Shown piece by piece: positions 36,500 to 44,673 of a stretch of 64,000 nt of DNA. Both the position numbers and the translations under genes were made by a program. The notes below the pieces were generated by a model that saw nothing but the letters and a program-made list of their open reading frames with translations, did no database searches and was not told where the DNA came from. Location of the stretch: the NCBI GenBank assembly GCA_963837355.1, contig CAWIMY010000002.1:620001-684000 (forward strand). The letters are read 5' to 3'. The first letter of the stretch is position 1. Each line of letters begins with the position of its first letter. Source of the DNA: Aureispira sp963837355 (GTDB taxonomy: Bacteria; Bacteroidota; Bacteroidia; Chitinophagales; Saprospiraceae).

Positions 36500-39430
36500 A
36501 TGAAAAGTAGATTATTACTAATATTGATATTTCTCCTACTAGCGCTCCTCCAAATTGGCGTCCTACAAGCACAGGGCTGGGAAAAAACTTACGAAAAAAC
36601 AGGTGCTACCGAAAAAGCCTACGCGGTCTGTACCACCCCTGATGGCGGTTATTTAATGGTAGGTTCCTCCTCGGACAGTATCCTTGCCCACCCAAGGTGG
36701 GTGTTGGTAAAACTCAACCAACGCGGCGAAGAGCAATGGCGTCGAATTGATCAAAATACCACCCATTCTCACAGTACTCTTATAGATATGGAGCCTACTC
36801 CCGATGGGGGATATATTGCTGCGGGAAGAAGTCGCGACAACGGTACTTATGCTTATGAAAGTTACTTAGTAAAATTTGATAACGCGGGTAATTTAGAATG
36901 GGAATCAGAGTTTGATAGCCTACCGAACGGGTTAATTGCCACCTATGATGTCGACGTGACCCCTGACAATGGCTTTATCTTAACAGGGTATTATGATGGA
37001 GAATGCATCGTTTATAAAAAGGATTCGGTAGGAACAACGGAATGGAGGAAGGTGTACACGAATTTTTCGACCACAGGACTCGATATAGAAGTGATGCCCA
37101 ACCAAAGCGGTTATGCCCTATTAGCAGGTGTTTCTCCAAGCGGAGGCACTAAAAGTTACTTACTATACCGCTTAGATATGCAAGGCGATACGCTTTGGAC
37201 TCGAACTTATCTCGCGGAACAAGCGGGTGATTTTGGTTTGAATGGAGCTTTAGTAATTACAGCCGATGGACATTTTGGAATAGGGGGCAGTTATCGACCC
37301 ACGATGCTAAGCAATAGAGATCTGTGGATTGCCAAATTAGATACCACAGACGGAACGATTGTCTGGCAACAATTTTATGGCCGCTCGCCCAATGCTGATT
37401 TTGGGCATGACATTATCAATACCTTAGATGGAGGTTTATTAGCAACAGGCTATGCCAATGCAGGCTCTACGGCCAAACTCTCCTTGGTAAAAGTAGATGG
37501 CAGTGGCAACACCGTTTGGCAAAAAGAATATGGACAATGGGGCAATCAAACTAGAGGTCGCTGTATCTTGGCGTTGCCTGATAGTAGCTATGTTGTTTGT
37601 GGCTACACAACACCACCTACCACGCCCAATTTCAATACGTGGGACTTTCTCTACGCAATCAAAGTAAACGATGACGGCGAGTTGTACGGCAGTGTTTTGT
37701 CAGGACAAGTTTATTATGATAGAGACAGCAGCTGCGCGTACAATGGAAACGATTTGCCCTTGGCAAATAGATTGGTTTATGCGTACAAAGACAGCAATAC
37801 GGTGTTTTATGGCTCGACCGATTCGGCAGGAAATTACAACATTCGTATCGATACAGGCCGCTACAGAGTGCGATTATTCCAAAACTATACCCATGCCTAT
37901 TACGACAACCACGGCTGTGTTGCCGATACCATTCTTACTAATATTTGGTATTCTGGCAACAATAGAACCGTCGATTTTCCACAAGTAGCGACAACCGACT
38001 GCTCGCTGATAGAGGTCAATATGGGAACACCGCGCTTGCGCCGCTGTTTCTGGAATACCTACACGGTATCTTATTGCAACTACGGAACACAAGACGCGAT
38101 TAATACAGAAATGGAAGTGGTCTTAGATTCCTATTTGACAATTGATACCTTTGGCCTGCCTGCGTCTACGGTTATTTTACCCAACAATACGTTCTTATTT
38201 ACCGTTGATTCGATTGGCGTAGGGACTTGCAACTCTTTTCAGTTTTTGGTCTATGTTGATTGCGATTCTACCGTATTGGGACAAACCCACTGTTCACAAG
38301 TAAGCATCACACCCGATACCAGCTGTGTTGTTCCCCCGTGGTTGGGCGCCAACATTCAACTGGATGCCACTTGTTTAGGAGATAGCATTAATGTAGTCTT
38401 GCGCAATGTGGGCGGCAGTATGAATACGCCCCTCAACTACTTGGTCTATGAAGATAACATTATGTTGCGTACCCAAAGCTTTTTGCTCAATGCAGGCCAA
38501 TCACAGAACTTCCGCTTTGAATCGACAGGTAACACTTACCGCATCGAGGCGCAACAACCTACAGGCTTTCCCATTTTGTTGGGCGATTCGATTGTAGCGC
38601 GGGTTATTGAGCGTTGTAACGGCGTTGGTACGCTTGGCTTGGTGACTTCTTTGCCCAACTACGATGGCTCGCCTTTTATTGACATTGATTGTCGCGAAAA
38701 TATTGGAGCTTACGATCCCAATGACAAGCGCGGTTTCCCCGCAGGTGTTGGCACACCCAACTACATTACCAAAGAAAACAAATTAGATTACCACGTCCGT
38801 TTTCAAAATACAGGCACCGACACAGCCTTCACAGTAGTGATTATTGATACCATTAGTCCAGCGTTGGACATTCTAACCCTACAAATGGGCGCGAGTTCTC
38901 ACAACTACACGATGGACGTTTACGGCGAAAATGATCAAATTATAGCGTTTACGTTTAACAACATTCTACTAGTCGATAGTAATACCAACGAACCCTTGTC
39001 CCATGGCTTCATTCAGTTTACAATTGACCAAAAAGCCAACAATTCACTAGGAACGATCATCAACAACGAAGCGGCCATTTACTTTGATTTTAATGCGCCC
39101 ATTTTTACGAATACCACTTTGCACACTATCGGAGAGAACTTCATTCAAGTGGTCGTCATTAGTGTAGACGAATTGGAAGAGCAACCCATCGCCGTACAAG
39201 TGATTCCAAATCCTTTCCGCGATCAAGCGATTATTCAGGTAGATGGTTTGACCCCCACCCAACCCTTGGACTTACAAGTCTACAATATGATGGGGCAGGA
39301 GGTCACCAACCTGCAAAGTAACAGCCATCAATTTGTACTCCAACGCGGCCGTTTAGAGGCAGGCGTATATGTTTTCCGCGTGGTGGAAGGCGGGGTGCTG
39401 AAGGCTACTGGGAAGGTTATTGTGCGGTAG
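36500..39430 (+). CDS. Secreted DUF7619-type protein with T9SS sorting domain
   Basis: A 976-residue protein with a signal peptide (MKSRLLLILIFLLLALLQIG, then VLQAQ). Residues about 25-400 form a beta-propeller of repeats of the type TTPDGGYLMVGSS, TPDGGYIAAGRSRD, TPDNGFILTGYY and TLDGGLLATGYA. An SdrD/Cna-B-like segment follows (YYDRDSSCAYNGNDLPLANR), then a domain of the DUF7619/conserved-repeat kind, marked by GAYDPNDKRGFPAGVG and DYHVRFQNTGTDTAF. The end is a type A T9SS sorting domain (VIPNPFRDQAIIQVDG ... AGVYVFRVVEGG ... GKVIVR). It would be moved over the outer membrane by T9SS. The function of such propeller-DUF7619 proteins is unknown; adhesion is plausible. Confidence 0.9.
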   Translation: MKSRLLLILIFLLLALLQIGVLQAQGWEKTYEKTGATEKAYAVCTTPDGGYLMVGSSSDSILAHPRWVLVKLNQRGEEQWRRIDQNTTHSHSTLIDMEPTPDGGYIAAGRSRDNGTYAYESYLVKFDNAGNLEWESEFDSLPNGLIATYDVDVTPDNGFILTGYYDGECIVYKKDSVGTTEWRKVYTNFSTTGLDIEVMPNQSGYALLAGVSPSGGTKSYLLYRLDMQGDTLWTRTYLAEQAGDFGLNGALVITADGHFGIGGSYRPTMLSNRDLWIAKLDTTDGTIVWQQFYGRSPNADFGHDIINTLDGGLLATGYANAGSTAKLSLVKVDGSGNTVWQKEYGQWGNQTRGRCILALPDSSYVVCGYTTPPTTPNFNTWDFLYAIKVNDDGELYGSVLSGQVYYDRDSSCAYNGNDLPLANRLVYAYKDSNTVFYGSTDSAGNYNIRIDTGRYRVRLFQNYTHAYYDNHGCVADTILTNIWYSGNNRTVDFPQVATTDCSLIEVNMGTPRLRRCFWNTYTVSYCNYGTQDAINTEMEVVLDSYLTIDTFGLPASTVILPNNTFLFTVDSIGVGTCNSFQFLVYVDCDSTVLGQTHCSQVSITPDTSCVVPPWLGANIQLDATCLGDSINVVLRNVGGSMNTPLNYLVYEDNIMLRTQSFLLNAGQSQNFRFESTGNTYRIEAQQPTGFPILLGDSIVARVIERCNGVGTLGLVTSLPNYDGSPFIDIDCRENIGAYDPNDKRGFPAGVGTPNYITKENKLDYHVRFQNTGTDTAFTVVIIDTISPALDILTLQMGASSHNYTMDVYGENDQIIAFTFNNILLVDSNTNEPLSHGFIQFTIDQKANNSLGTIINNEAAIYFDFNAPIFTNTTLHTIGENFIQVVVISVDELEEQPIAVQVIPNPFRDQAIIQVDGLTPTQPLDLQVYNMMGQEVTNLQSNSHQFVLQRGRLEAGVYVFRVVEGGVLKATGKVIVR

Positions 39431-39638
39431 TAGTTTTGCTTGCGTTAACGATTTAATGTTAACCTTAGGGGCTGTTCCGACATTGTCGGGGCGGCCTTTT
39501 TTGTGGGGTGGAGTTTGTGTGGTTTTAGGAGTGCTTCTGCTCTGCTACCTATTGAGAATAGGCCAACCTTATAAAAAAATGAAAGTGCTAGACCTCCTAT
39601 AAAAGCCCATCAAACGAAGTCAAGACGAGGGCTAATTC

Positions 39639-39773
39639 CTACAACCCCTCAATCTCCTTCACCGACAAGCCCGTAATTTTAACAATAACTGCAACTGCAA
39701 CACCTTCCTTTCTAAATCCCTTAGCAAGCCTGATTTTCTCCTTCTCCGCCGCTCTAACTTTCTCTCGCTCCAT
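39639..39773 (-). pseudogene. C-terminal remnant of an Rpn/PD-(D/E)XK transposase-like nuclease
   Basis: On the minus strand, an open frame of 44 codons reads EREKVRAAEKEKIRLAKGF, then KEGVAVAVIVKITGLSVKEI with a stop after EGL. This is the characteristic tail of Rpn-family recombination-promoting nucleases / PD-(D/E)XK transposase-like proteins: an EK-rich coil followed by a short helix-turn-helix of the form I-x-x-I-T-G-L-S-x-x-E-I. An in-frame stop lies seven codons upstream of the ATG and no nuclease core is present. So this is a relic of a once larger gene. Confidence 0.6.
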
Positions 39774-39975
39774 TCCCCCAAAACAGCGCCTCTATTAGCC
39801 AAAAGATAGAAGTCTGTTGAGCCGAGTAAAAGGACACTCCCACAATGGCCTAAAAATCAGTTAAAAAAAGGATCCTCAAAAAAAGCAAAGCGATTTTTTT
39901 ACTGTTTTTCAACGACTTATAAAACAACCTTTTAAAAAAAGTCTAAAAAAGCTTCTTTTTCTAGAAAGCTTGGTT

Positions 39976-39983
39976 TACTTTTG
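39976..39983 (+). promoter_or_regulatory. -7 element of the rplM operon promoter
   Basis: TACTTTTG matches TAnnTTTG. The -33 side is T-rich (GCTTCTTTTTC) without a clean TTG. The leader to the rplM start would be about 105 bases. Confidence 0.45.
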
Positions 39984-40093
39984 CATTCGCTTTGAGGGAA
40001 CTGTGTAAGTACTCGTTTCGAAGATAAAGGGAACAGGCCAACAAGACCGAAGAGCACTTTAAGAAAATTTTTTACTATTAAAAAGATATACTT

Positions 40094-40541
40094 GTGGATA
40101 CATTAAGCTACAGAACGCAATCTGCCAAGAAGGAGACAGTATCTCATAATTGGTTGGTCGTGGATGCAGAAGGACAGCCATTGGGCCGTCTGGCATCAAA
40201 GTTAGCAACTATCTTGCGTGGAAAACACAAAGCTAGTTACACTCCCCACGTTGACTGTGGAGACAACATCATCGTTTTGAATGCCGAGAAAGTCAAATTG
40301 ACGGGCAACAAGATGACTCAAAAAATACACTACACGCACTCTGGCTACCCTGGTGGACAAAAGCAGAAGAACGCCTGAGCAGATTTTGGCCAAATACCCT
40401 CACCGTTTGATCGAGATCGCGGTAAAAGGAATGTTGCCAAAAACTAAATTGGGCAATGCGATGATCAAAAAACTATTTGTATACGAAGGAACGGAGCACC
40501 CACACCAAGCTCAAAAGCCTTCTACATTAGAGCTAAAATAA
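40094..40541 (+). CDS. rplM: Ribosomal protein L13 (frameshifted as sequenced)
   Basis: Large-subunit protein L13, needed early in 50S assembly. A GTG at 40094 starts MDTLSYRTQSAKKETVSHNW, which matches Bacteroidota L13. The family core is seen: GRLASKLATILRGKHK, YTPHVDCGDNIIVLNAEKV and HYTHSGYPGGQ. After GGQKQKNA the frame hits TGA at 40376-40378. One base earlier the other frame continues with RRTPEQILAKYPHRLIEIAV and GMLPKTKLGNAM to the stop at 40541. Dropping a single base near 40364 gives 148 residues, the normal length, and keeps the spacing between GGQK and TP. L13 is essential, so a consensus error is more likely than a real mutation. It leads the cluster: rpsI starts 13 bases later. 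Confidence 0.88.
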
Positions 40542-40554
40542 ACGACAGTAGAAT

Positions 40555-40941
40555 ATGGAAATGATAAATGGACTAGGAAGAAGAAAGGCCGCCGTCGCTC
40601 GCGTTTACCTAAAGCAAGGCTCTGGTAACGTAATGGTCAACGGTAAGGACTACAAAGAGTACTTCCCAGTGGACCACATTCAAGGAAAAATTATGGAGCC
40701 TTTGAACGTGGTTGAAGTAGCAACAATTTATGACTTGAAAGTCAACGTCAATGGTGGCGGTGTCAAAGGTCAAGCAGAAGCTGTTCGTTTGGGCATCGCT
40801 AGAGCGTTGTGCAAAATTAACGAAGAATTCCGCGAGCCCTTGAAAGCAGCTAAATTGCTTTCTCGTGACCCCCGTTCTGTGGAGCGTAAAAAATACGGTC
40901 GTCCAAAGGCTCGTAAAAGCTTTCAGTTTAGCAAGCGTTAA
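40555..40941 (+). CDS. rpsI: Ribosomal protein S9
   Basis: A 128-residue small-subunit protein S9 that lies at the 30S head and reaches the P site with its C-terminal tail. Signature features are present: GLGRRKAAVARVYLKQGSG near the start, the VNGGGVKGQAEAVRLGIARA segment, and the basic C-terminal tail RDPRSVERKKYGRPKARKSF ending in SKR. Length matches the family. It follows rplM by 13 bases in the conserved rplM-rpsI order and is surely co-transcribed with it. Confidence 0.97.
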   Translation: MEMINGLGRRKAAVARVYLKQGSGNVMVNGKDYKEYFPVDHIQGKIMEPLNVVEVATIYDLKVNVNGGGVKGQAEAVRLGIARALCKINEEFREPLKAAKLLSRDPRSVERKKYGRPKARKSFQFSKR

Positions 40942-41061
40942 TTGCTGTTTACTTTATTTGGCTGCGTCGCCTTTCCGCTTGATCGTGGAAACTAGACACT
41001 ATCCTCGCGCCTGTTGAACCTTGTTCAGTAGCGCTAGAAGGACAGCCGTTAACCTTAATCT

Positions 41062-41085
41062 TGGGTTTTGCTTATACAAAACCCA
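41062..41085 (+). promoter_or_regulatory. Hairpin in the rpsB leader
   Basis: A perfect 9-bp stem (TGGGTTTTG / CAAAACCCA) with a six-base loop, ending 20 bases before the rpsB start. No T run follows. Position fits a translational control element or processing site; autoregulation by S2 is inference. Confidence 0.4.
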
Positions 41086-41105
41086 CTTAAATTGAAGAGA
41101 ATATT

Positions 41106-41834
41106 ATGCAAACTCCATCTCATAAAGAACTGTTGGATGCAGGATGCCACTTCGGACACATGAAGAGAAAGTGGAATCCTAAAATGAGTCCCTATATTTT
41201 CATGGAACGCAAAGGCATCCACGTGATCGACCTGAACCGTACCATCGAAGGCATGGAAAAAGCAGGCAAAGCCTTGCGCCAAATGGCCAAGTCAGGTAAA
41301 AAAATCATGTTTGTTGGTACCAAAAAGCAAGGCCGCGAAATTATCGCTGAAGCCGCTCGCGAAGTAGGTATGCCCTACGTTACTGACCGTTGGTTGGGAG
41401 GTATGATGACCAACTTTCCCACGATTCGCAAGTCAATTCGCAAGATGCAAAAAATCCAAACCATGTTGAACGATGGTTCTTTGGAAAACATCACGAAAAA
41501 GGAGCGTTTGACGATGACGCGTGCGCACACTAAATTGGAGCGCGTGTTTGGTGGTATGGCTCAATTGAACCGTCTACCGAATGCTTTATTGATCTTAGAC
41601 ATCCACCACGAACACTTGGCTGTAGCTGAGGCCACTCGTTTGGGCGTTAAGACCATTGGTATCGTAGATACCAACTCTGATCCTACGCAAGTAGACTTTG
41701 CCATTCCTGCGAATGACGATGCTTCTAAATCTATCAAGGTTATTACCGACTACCTAGTCGCGGCAATCAAAGAAGGTTTGGCAGAACGCAGCCAGCAAAA
41801 AGACGAGCAACAAAAAGAAGAAACATCTGCCTAA
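41106..41834 (+). CDS. rpsB: Ribosomal protein S2
   Basis: A 242-residue small-subunit protein S2, which binds late on the 30S and helps S1 to dock. Family segments are clear: KELLDAGCHFGHMKRKWNPK, YIFMERKGIHVIDLNRTIE, KKIMFVGTKKQGREIIAEAA, RWLGGMMTNFPTIRKSI and ALLILDIHHEHLAVAEATRL with GIVDTNSDP. The C-terminal tail is a Gln/Lys/Glu-rich helix. A leader of 164 bases with a hairpin separates it from rpsI. EF-Ts follows, as in most bacteria. Confidence 0.98.
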   Translation: MQTPSHKELLDAGCHFGHMKRKWNPKMSPYIFMERKGIHVIDLNRTIEGMEKAGKALRQMAKSGKKIMFVGTKKQGREIIAEAAREVGMPYVTDRWLGGMMTNFPTIRKSIRKMQKIQTMLNDGSLENITKKERLTMTRAHTKLERVFGGMAQLNRLPNALLILDIHHEHLAVAEATRLGVKTIGIVDTNSDPTQVDFAIPANDDASKSIKVITDYLVAAIKEGLAERSQQKDEQQKEETSA

Positions 41835-41856
41835 TAACTTAGGAACAACTAATATT

Positions 41857-41895
41857 AGCAGCGCTGTTTCGAACTACTATCGGAATGGTGCTGCT
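41857..41895 (+). promoter_or_regulatory. Strong RNA hairpin between rpsB and tsf
   Basis: AGCAGCGCTGTTTCGA (41857-41872) and TCGGAATGGTGCTGCT (41880-41895) pair over all 16 positions in the plus-strand RNA, with four G-U pairs and a seven-base loop. On the opposite strand the four G-U positions become A-C mismatches, so selection, if any, is on the rpsB-tsf transcript. Likely an attenuator or processing site that sets the S2 to EF-Ts ratio. Confidence 0.6.
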
Positions 41896-41960
41896 TTATG
41901 TTCTTATAGCTATAGCAGTTATTATAAACGAATAACTAATTTAACTAGATCACGGCTACT

Positions 41961-42791
41961 ATGAAAATTTCTGCCAAAGATGTTAAAGCCCTACGCGACC
42001 AAACTGGTGCGGGTATGATGGATTGTAAAAAAGCTCTTGTTGAAGCCAATGGCGATATCAATGGAGCGATTGAGTACCTTCGTAAGAAAGGTCAAAAAAT
42101 GACAGAAAAGCGCGCTGACCGCGATGCTAAAGAAGGGGTAGTAGTTGCCTTGACTTCTGACGACAATACCAAAGGGATCGTGGTGCGTATCGGTTGCGAA
42201 ACGGATTTCGTAGCTAAAAACGACGATTTTGTAAACTTTGCAAAGTCTGTTGCTGAATTGACGTTGAAAAACTTCCCAGAAAGCAAAGAAGCGCTGTTGG
42301 ACATCGAAATGGATGGTCAAAAATTAAGCGACAAATTGGTGGAGCGTACAGGTGTTATCGGTGAAAAAATCGAATTGGCGGCTTACGAGCGTCTAGAAGC
42401 TGCTCAAGTCGTACCTTATATCCACATGGGCCACAAAGCAGGGGTAATTGTTGGGTTTAACCACCAGAACGACGGCCTAGAAGAAGCTGGTAGAAACGTA
42501 GCGATGCAAATTGCTGCTATGAAGCCTATTGCTGTTGATAAAGACGGTGTTGATGCCACTACCATCCAGAAAGAAATCGAAATCGGAATGGATCAGGCCC
42601 GCCAAGAAGGGAAGCCCGAAGCGATGCTAGAAAAAATTGCACAAGGTAAATTGGGCAAATTCTACAAAGAGAACACATTGCTCAACCAAGAGTATGTAAA
42701 AGCCGAAAAGAAAGAGAATGTAAAACAATACATTCAGTCTATCGACAAAGACTTGACCGTAACGGACTTCAAACACGTTACTCTAGGTTAA
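41961..42791 (+). CDS. tsf: Translation elongation factor Ts
   Basis: A 276-residue nucleotide exchange factor that recycles EF-Tu-GDP. The N-terminal UBA-like domain reads ISAKDVKALRDQTGAGMMDC and KKALVEANGDINGAIEYLRK. The EF-Tu contact motif TDFVAKNDDF is present around residue 80. The core ends with the LLNQEYVKAEKKENVKQYI segment. Length is normal. It follows rpsB after 126 bases that hold a strong hairpin. A terminator follows directly after its stop, so pyrH is probably transcribed also from its own promoter. Confidence 0.98.
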   Translation: MKISAKDVKALRDQTGAGMMDCKKALVEANGDINGAIEYLRKKGQKMTEKRADRDAKEGVVVALTSDDNTKGIVVRIGCETDFVAKNDDFVNFAKSVAELTLKNFPESKEALLDIEMDGQKLSDKLVERTGVIGEKIELAAYERLEAAQVVPYIHMGHKAGVIVGFNHQNDGLEEAGRNVAMQIAAMKPIAVDKDGVDATTIQKEIEIGMDQARQEGKPEAMLEKIAQGKLGKFYKENTLLNQEYVKAEKKENVKQYIQSIDKDLTVTDFKHVTLG

Positions 42792-42808
42792 TCAATAAAG
42801 CATATAAA

Positions 42809-42839
42809 AAGCGTTCCGATTCTCGGAGCGCTTTTTTTT
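42809..42839 (+). terminator. Terminator after tsf
   Basis: GCGTTCCGA / TCGGAGCGC stem with a three-base loop and a run of eight T, about 20 bases past the tsf stop. It marks the end of the rplM-rpsI-rpsB-tsf unit. Confidence 0.85.
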
Positions 42840-42908
42840 GAATCTTAATTTTAGAAATTCTATGCCGCAGCTCAAGGGTTGCAGGCGTTACTATATCATA
42901 AACTATCT

Positions 42909-43619
42909 ATGGCTGTTCGTTATAAAAGAGTTTTATTAAAATTGAGTGGAGAATCCCTAATGGGGAAAGACCAGTACGGGATTAATCCTGATATGTTGAC
43001 CCACTACGCCGAAGAAATTGCGTCGATTGTGAAGCAAGGGGTTGAATTGGCCGTGGTCATCGGAGGAGGAAATATCTTCCGAGGTTTACAAGCCACCAAA
43101 TCTAATATCGATCGGGTACAAGGGGATTACATGGGCATGCTAGCAACGGTTATCAATGGACTGGCTTTGCAGAGTGCTTTGGAGCGCAACGGGATTTTTA
43201 CCCGTTTGATGACGGCCATTGCCATGGATCAAATTGCCGAACGCTACATCCGCCGCCGTGCGATTGCCCATCTGGAAAAAGGCCGTGTAGTCATTTTCTC
43301 TGCTGGTACAGGCAACCCGTACTTTACAACCGATTCGGCTGCTGCCCTACGTGCCAGCGAAATCAACGCTGATGTTATTCTAAAAGGAACCCGTGTGGAT
43401 GGTATCTACACCTCCGACCCTGAGAAAAATCCACTGGCAACGAAGTACGAAAATGTATCGTTCAAAGAAGTCATTCAATCACAATTGGATATCATGGACA
43501 TGACTGCCTTTACTATGTGTTATGAAAACGATATGCCGATTATTGTGTTTAATGTAGAGGAGCCCAAAAACTTGGCGCGCATTATCCAAGGAGAATCTAT
43601 TGGAACGCGCGTAGAGTAG
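42909..43619 (+). CDS. pyrH: UMP kinase
   Basis: A 236-residue enzyme that turns UMP into UDP with ATP in pyrimidine synthesis. It is a hexamer in bacteria and regulated by GTP and UTP. The ATG at 42909 was chosen (MAVRYKRVLLKLSGESLMGK); the ten-codon upstream extension has no match in the family. Amino-acid kinase motifs are present: VIGGGNIFRGLQ, VQGDYMGMLATVINGLALQ, VIFSAGTGNPYFTTDSAAAL and DGIYTSDPEKNP. It lies between tsf and frr as in many bacteria. A gap of 115 bases separates it from frr. Confidence 0.97.
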   Translation: MAVRYKRVLLKLSGESLMGKDQYGINPDMLTHYAEEIASIVKQGVELAVVIGGGNIFRGLQATKSNIDRVQGDYMGMLATVINGLALQSALERNGIFTRLMTAIAMDQIAERYIRRRAIAHLEKGRVVIFSAGTGNPYFTTDSAAALRASEINADVILKGTRVDGIYTSDPEKNPLATKYENVSFKEVIQSQLDIMDMTAFTMCYENDMPIIVFNVEEPKNLARIIQGESIGTRVE

Positions 43620-43734
43620 GGGCACTATTTGAAAAATAAGTAGATTCTAGGGAGATTGTTTGTTGTTTTAATAATAAAACCCTAAACTACTTTCCTAATT
43701 AACTACTCGTAGATTTTTTAATACTATTACCATC

Positions 43735-44298
43735 ATGGAAGACGATATAGCCTTATACTTGGAAGCTGCCGAAGAGAGCATGCTTAACTCTATTGATCAT
43801 TTTAAGAAAGAATCCCAGCGCATTCGTTCAGGAAAAGCCACCCCTGCTATGTTTGATGGCATCAAAGTGGACTACTACGGCTCTCAAACACCGTTGAGCC
43901 AAGTTGCCAACATCAAAGCACAAGACGGCCGTACCTTGATCCTCGCTCCTTGGGAAAAATCTATGTTGGCTCCGATTGAACAAGCCATCTTTCAGGCCAA
44001 TATGGGAGTAACTCCTCAAAATGACGGCGAAATTATTCGCATTGTATTACCGATGCTCACTGAAGAGCGCCGCCGCGACTTGACAAAACAAGTCAATGTT
44101 TTGGTAGAAAAAGCCAAAGTAAGCATTAGAAATGCCCGCCGAGATGCCATGAACGAAATTAAGCAGGCGGTCAAAGACGGCTATTCCGAAGACCAAGGTA
44201 AAGGCAAGGAAGCTATTGTACAGACCTTGACCGACAAATACAGCAACGAAATTGATCGGTTGCTCAAGCTAAAAGAAGAGGACATTATGACCATCTAA
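43735..44298 (+). CDS. frr: Ribosome recycling factor
   Basis: A 187-residue factor that, with EF-G, splits the post-termination ribosome into subunits. Seen: the three-helix-bundle arms (KKESQRIRSGKATPAMFDGI at the start; RRRDLTKQVNVLVEKAKVSI later) and the beta-rich hinge domain (VDYYGSQTPLSQVANIKAQD, NDGEIIRIVLPMLTEE). Length is typical. A perfect terminator stands 33 bases past its stop, ending the cluster. Confidence 0.97.
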   Translation: MEDDIALYLEAAEESMLNSIDHFKKESQRIRSGKATPAMFDGIKVDYYGSQTPLSQVANIKAQDGRTLILAPWEKSMLAPIEQAIFQANMGVTPQNDGEIIRIVLPMLTEERRRDLTKQVNVLVEKAKVSIRNARRDAMNEIKQAVKDGYSEDQGKGKEAIVQTLTDKYSNEIDRLLKLKEEDIMTI

Positions 44299-44330
44299 TT
44301 GGTTCTCTATTACTTGCCCTTAATAGCGAA

Positions 44331-44361
44331 GCCCCTAAAGTACTTTACTTTAGGGGCTTTT
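44331..44361 (+). terminator. frr terminator (copy 1 of a duplicated hairpin)
   Basis: Perfect 12-bp stem GCCCCTAAAGTA / TACTTTAGGGGC with loop CTT, then TTTT. An almost identical hairpin recurs 255 bases downstream. Confidence 0.88.
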
Positions 44362-44404
44362 GTTGAGCGCAAAAGCGGGAAAGTCGTATGCTTTCACTTT
44401 TTAG

Positions 44405-44506
44405 GTTGGGCGTGGTTTGAAGTTGGGCGTGGTTTGAAGTTGGGCGTGGTTTGTGGTTTGTTGGGCGCAATTGCAATTGCGCCCAACAATTGCAATTGCG
44501 CCCAAC
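44405..44506. repeat. Tandem 17-bp repeat and 28-bp perfect palindrome
   Basis: Three copies (the last partial) of the 17-base unit GTTGGGCGTGGTTTGAA fill 44405-44453. Then comes the perfect palindrome GTTGGGCGCAATTG / CAATTGCGCCCAAC at 44460-44487. Its right half, CAATTGCAATTGCGCCCAAC, is repeated at 44487-44506. All parts share the GTTGGGCG core, so they probably arose from one unit by duplication and inversion. The array sits between the two terminator copies. Confidence 0.85.
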
Positions 44507-44585
44507 TTCAAAAGAAACGTTCACTATTGCGATCCTTTGGCTACTTATGGTAGTGTTACCACTTTAATTAAAGGCCTAATAAACA

Positions 44586-44616
44586 AGCCCCTAAAGTATT
44601 TTACTTTAGGGGCTTT
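44586..44616. terminator. Second copy of the frr terminator hairpin
   Basis: Stem GCCCCTAAAGTA / TACTTTAGGGGC with loop TTT instead of CTT, then TTTT. No plus-strand gene precedes it. It lies downstream of the minus-strand gene ending at 44674, and could act in either direction. Confidence 0.75.
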
Positions 44617-44673
44617 TGTGTGATGGATAGGTGGAAAAGCTTACAGGAATACTTGCTACTGAAGTTTCTCTTG

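Larger units (their letters stand above)
39431..40093. other. Long intergenic region before the ribosomal cluster
   Basis: 663 bases. It holds the Rpn relic (39639-39773), a promoter element for rplM (39976-39983) and an rplM leader of roughly 105 bases. The rest is AT-rich with no feature that I can support. Confidence 0.6.

Noticed and set aside
40016..40093. Possible small gene or RNA in the rplM leader
   Set aside because: No stable stem or open frame beyond a few codons; better seen as leader.
44405..44506. Possible CRISPR-like array
   Set aside because: The 17-base units are directly adjacent with no spacers; it is a plain tandem repeat plus palindrome.
44299..44553. 84-codon open frame after frr
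   Set aside because: It reads through the frr terminator and the repeat island; its product is just translated repeats.
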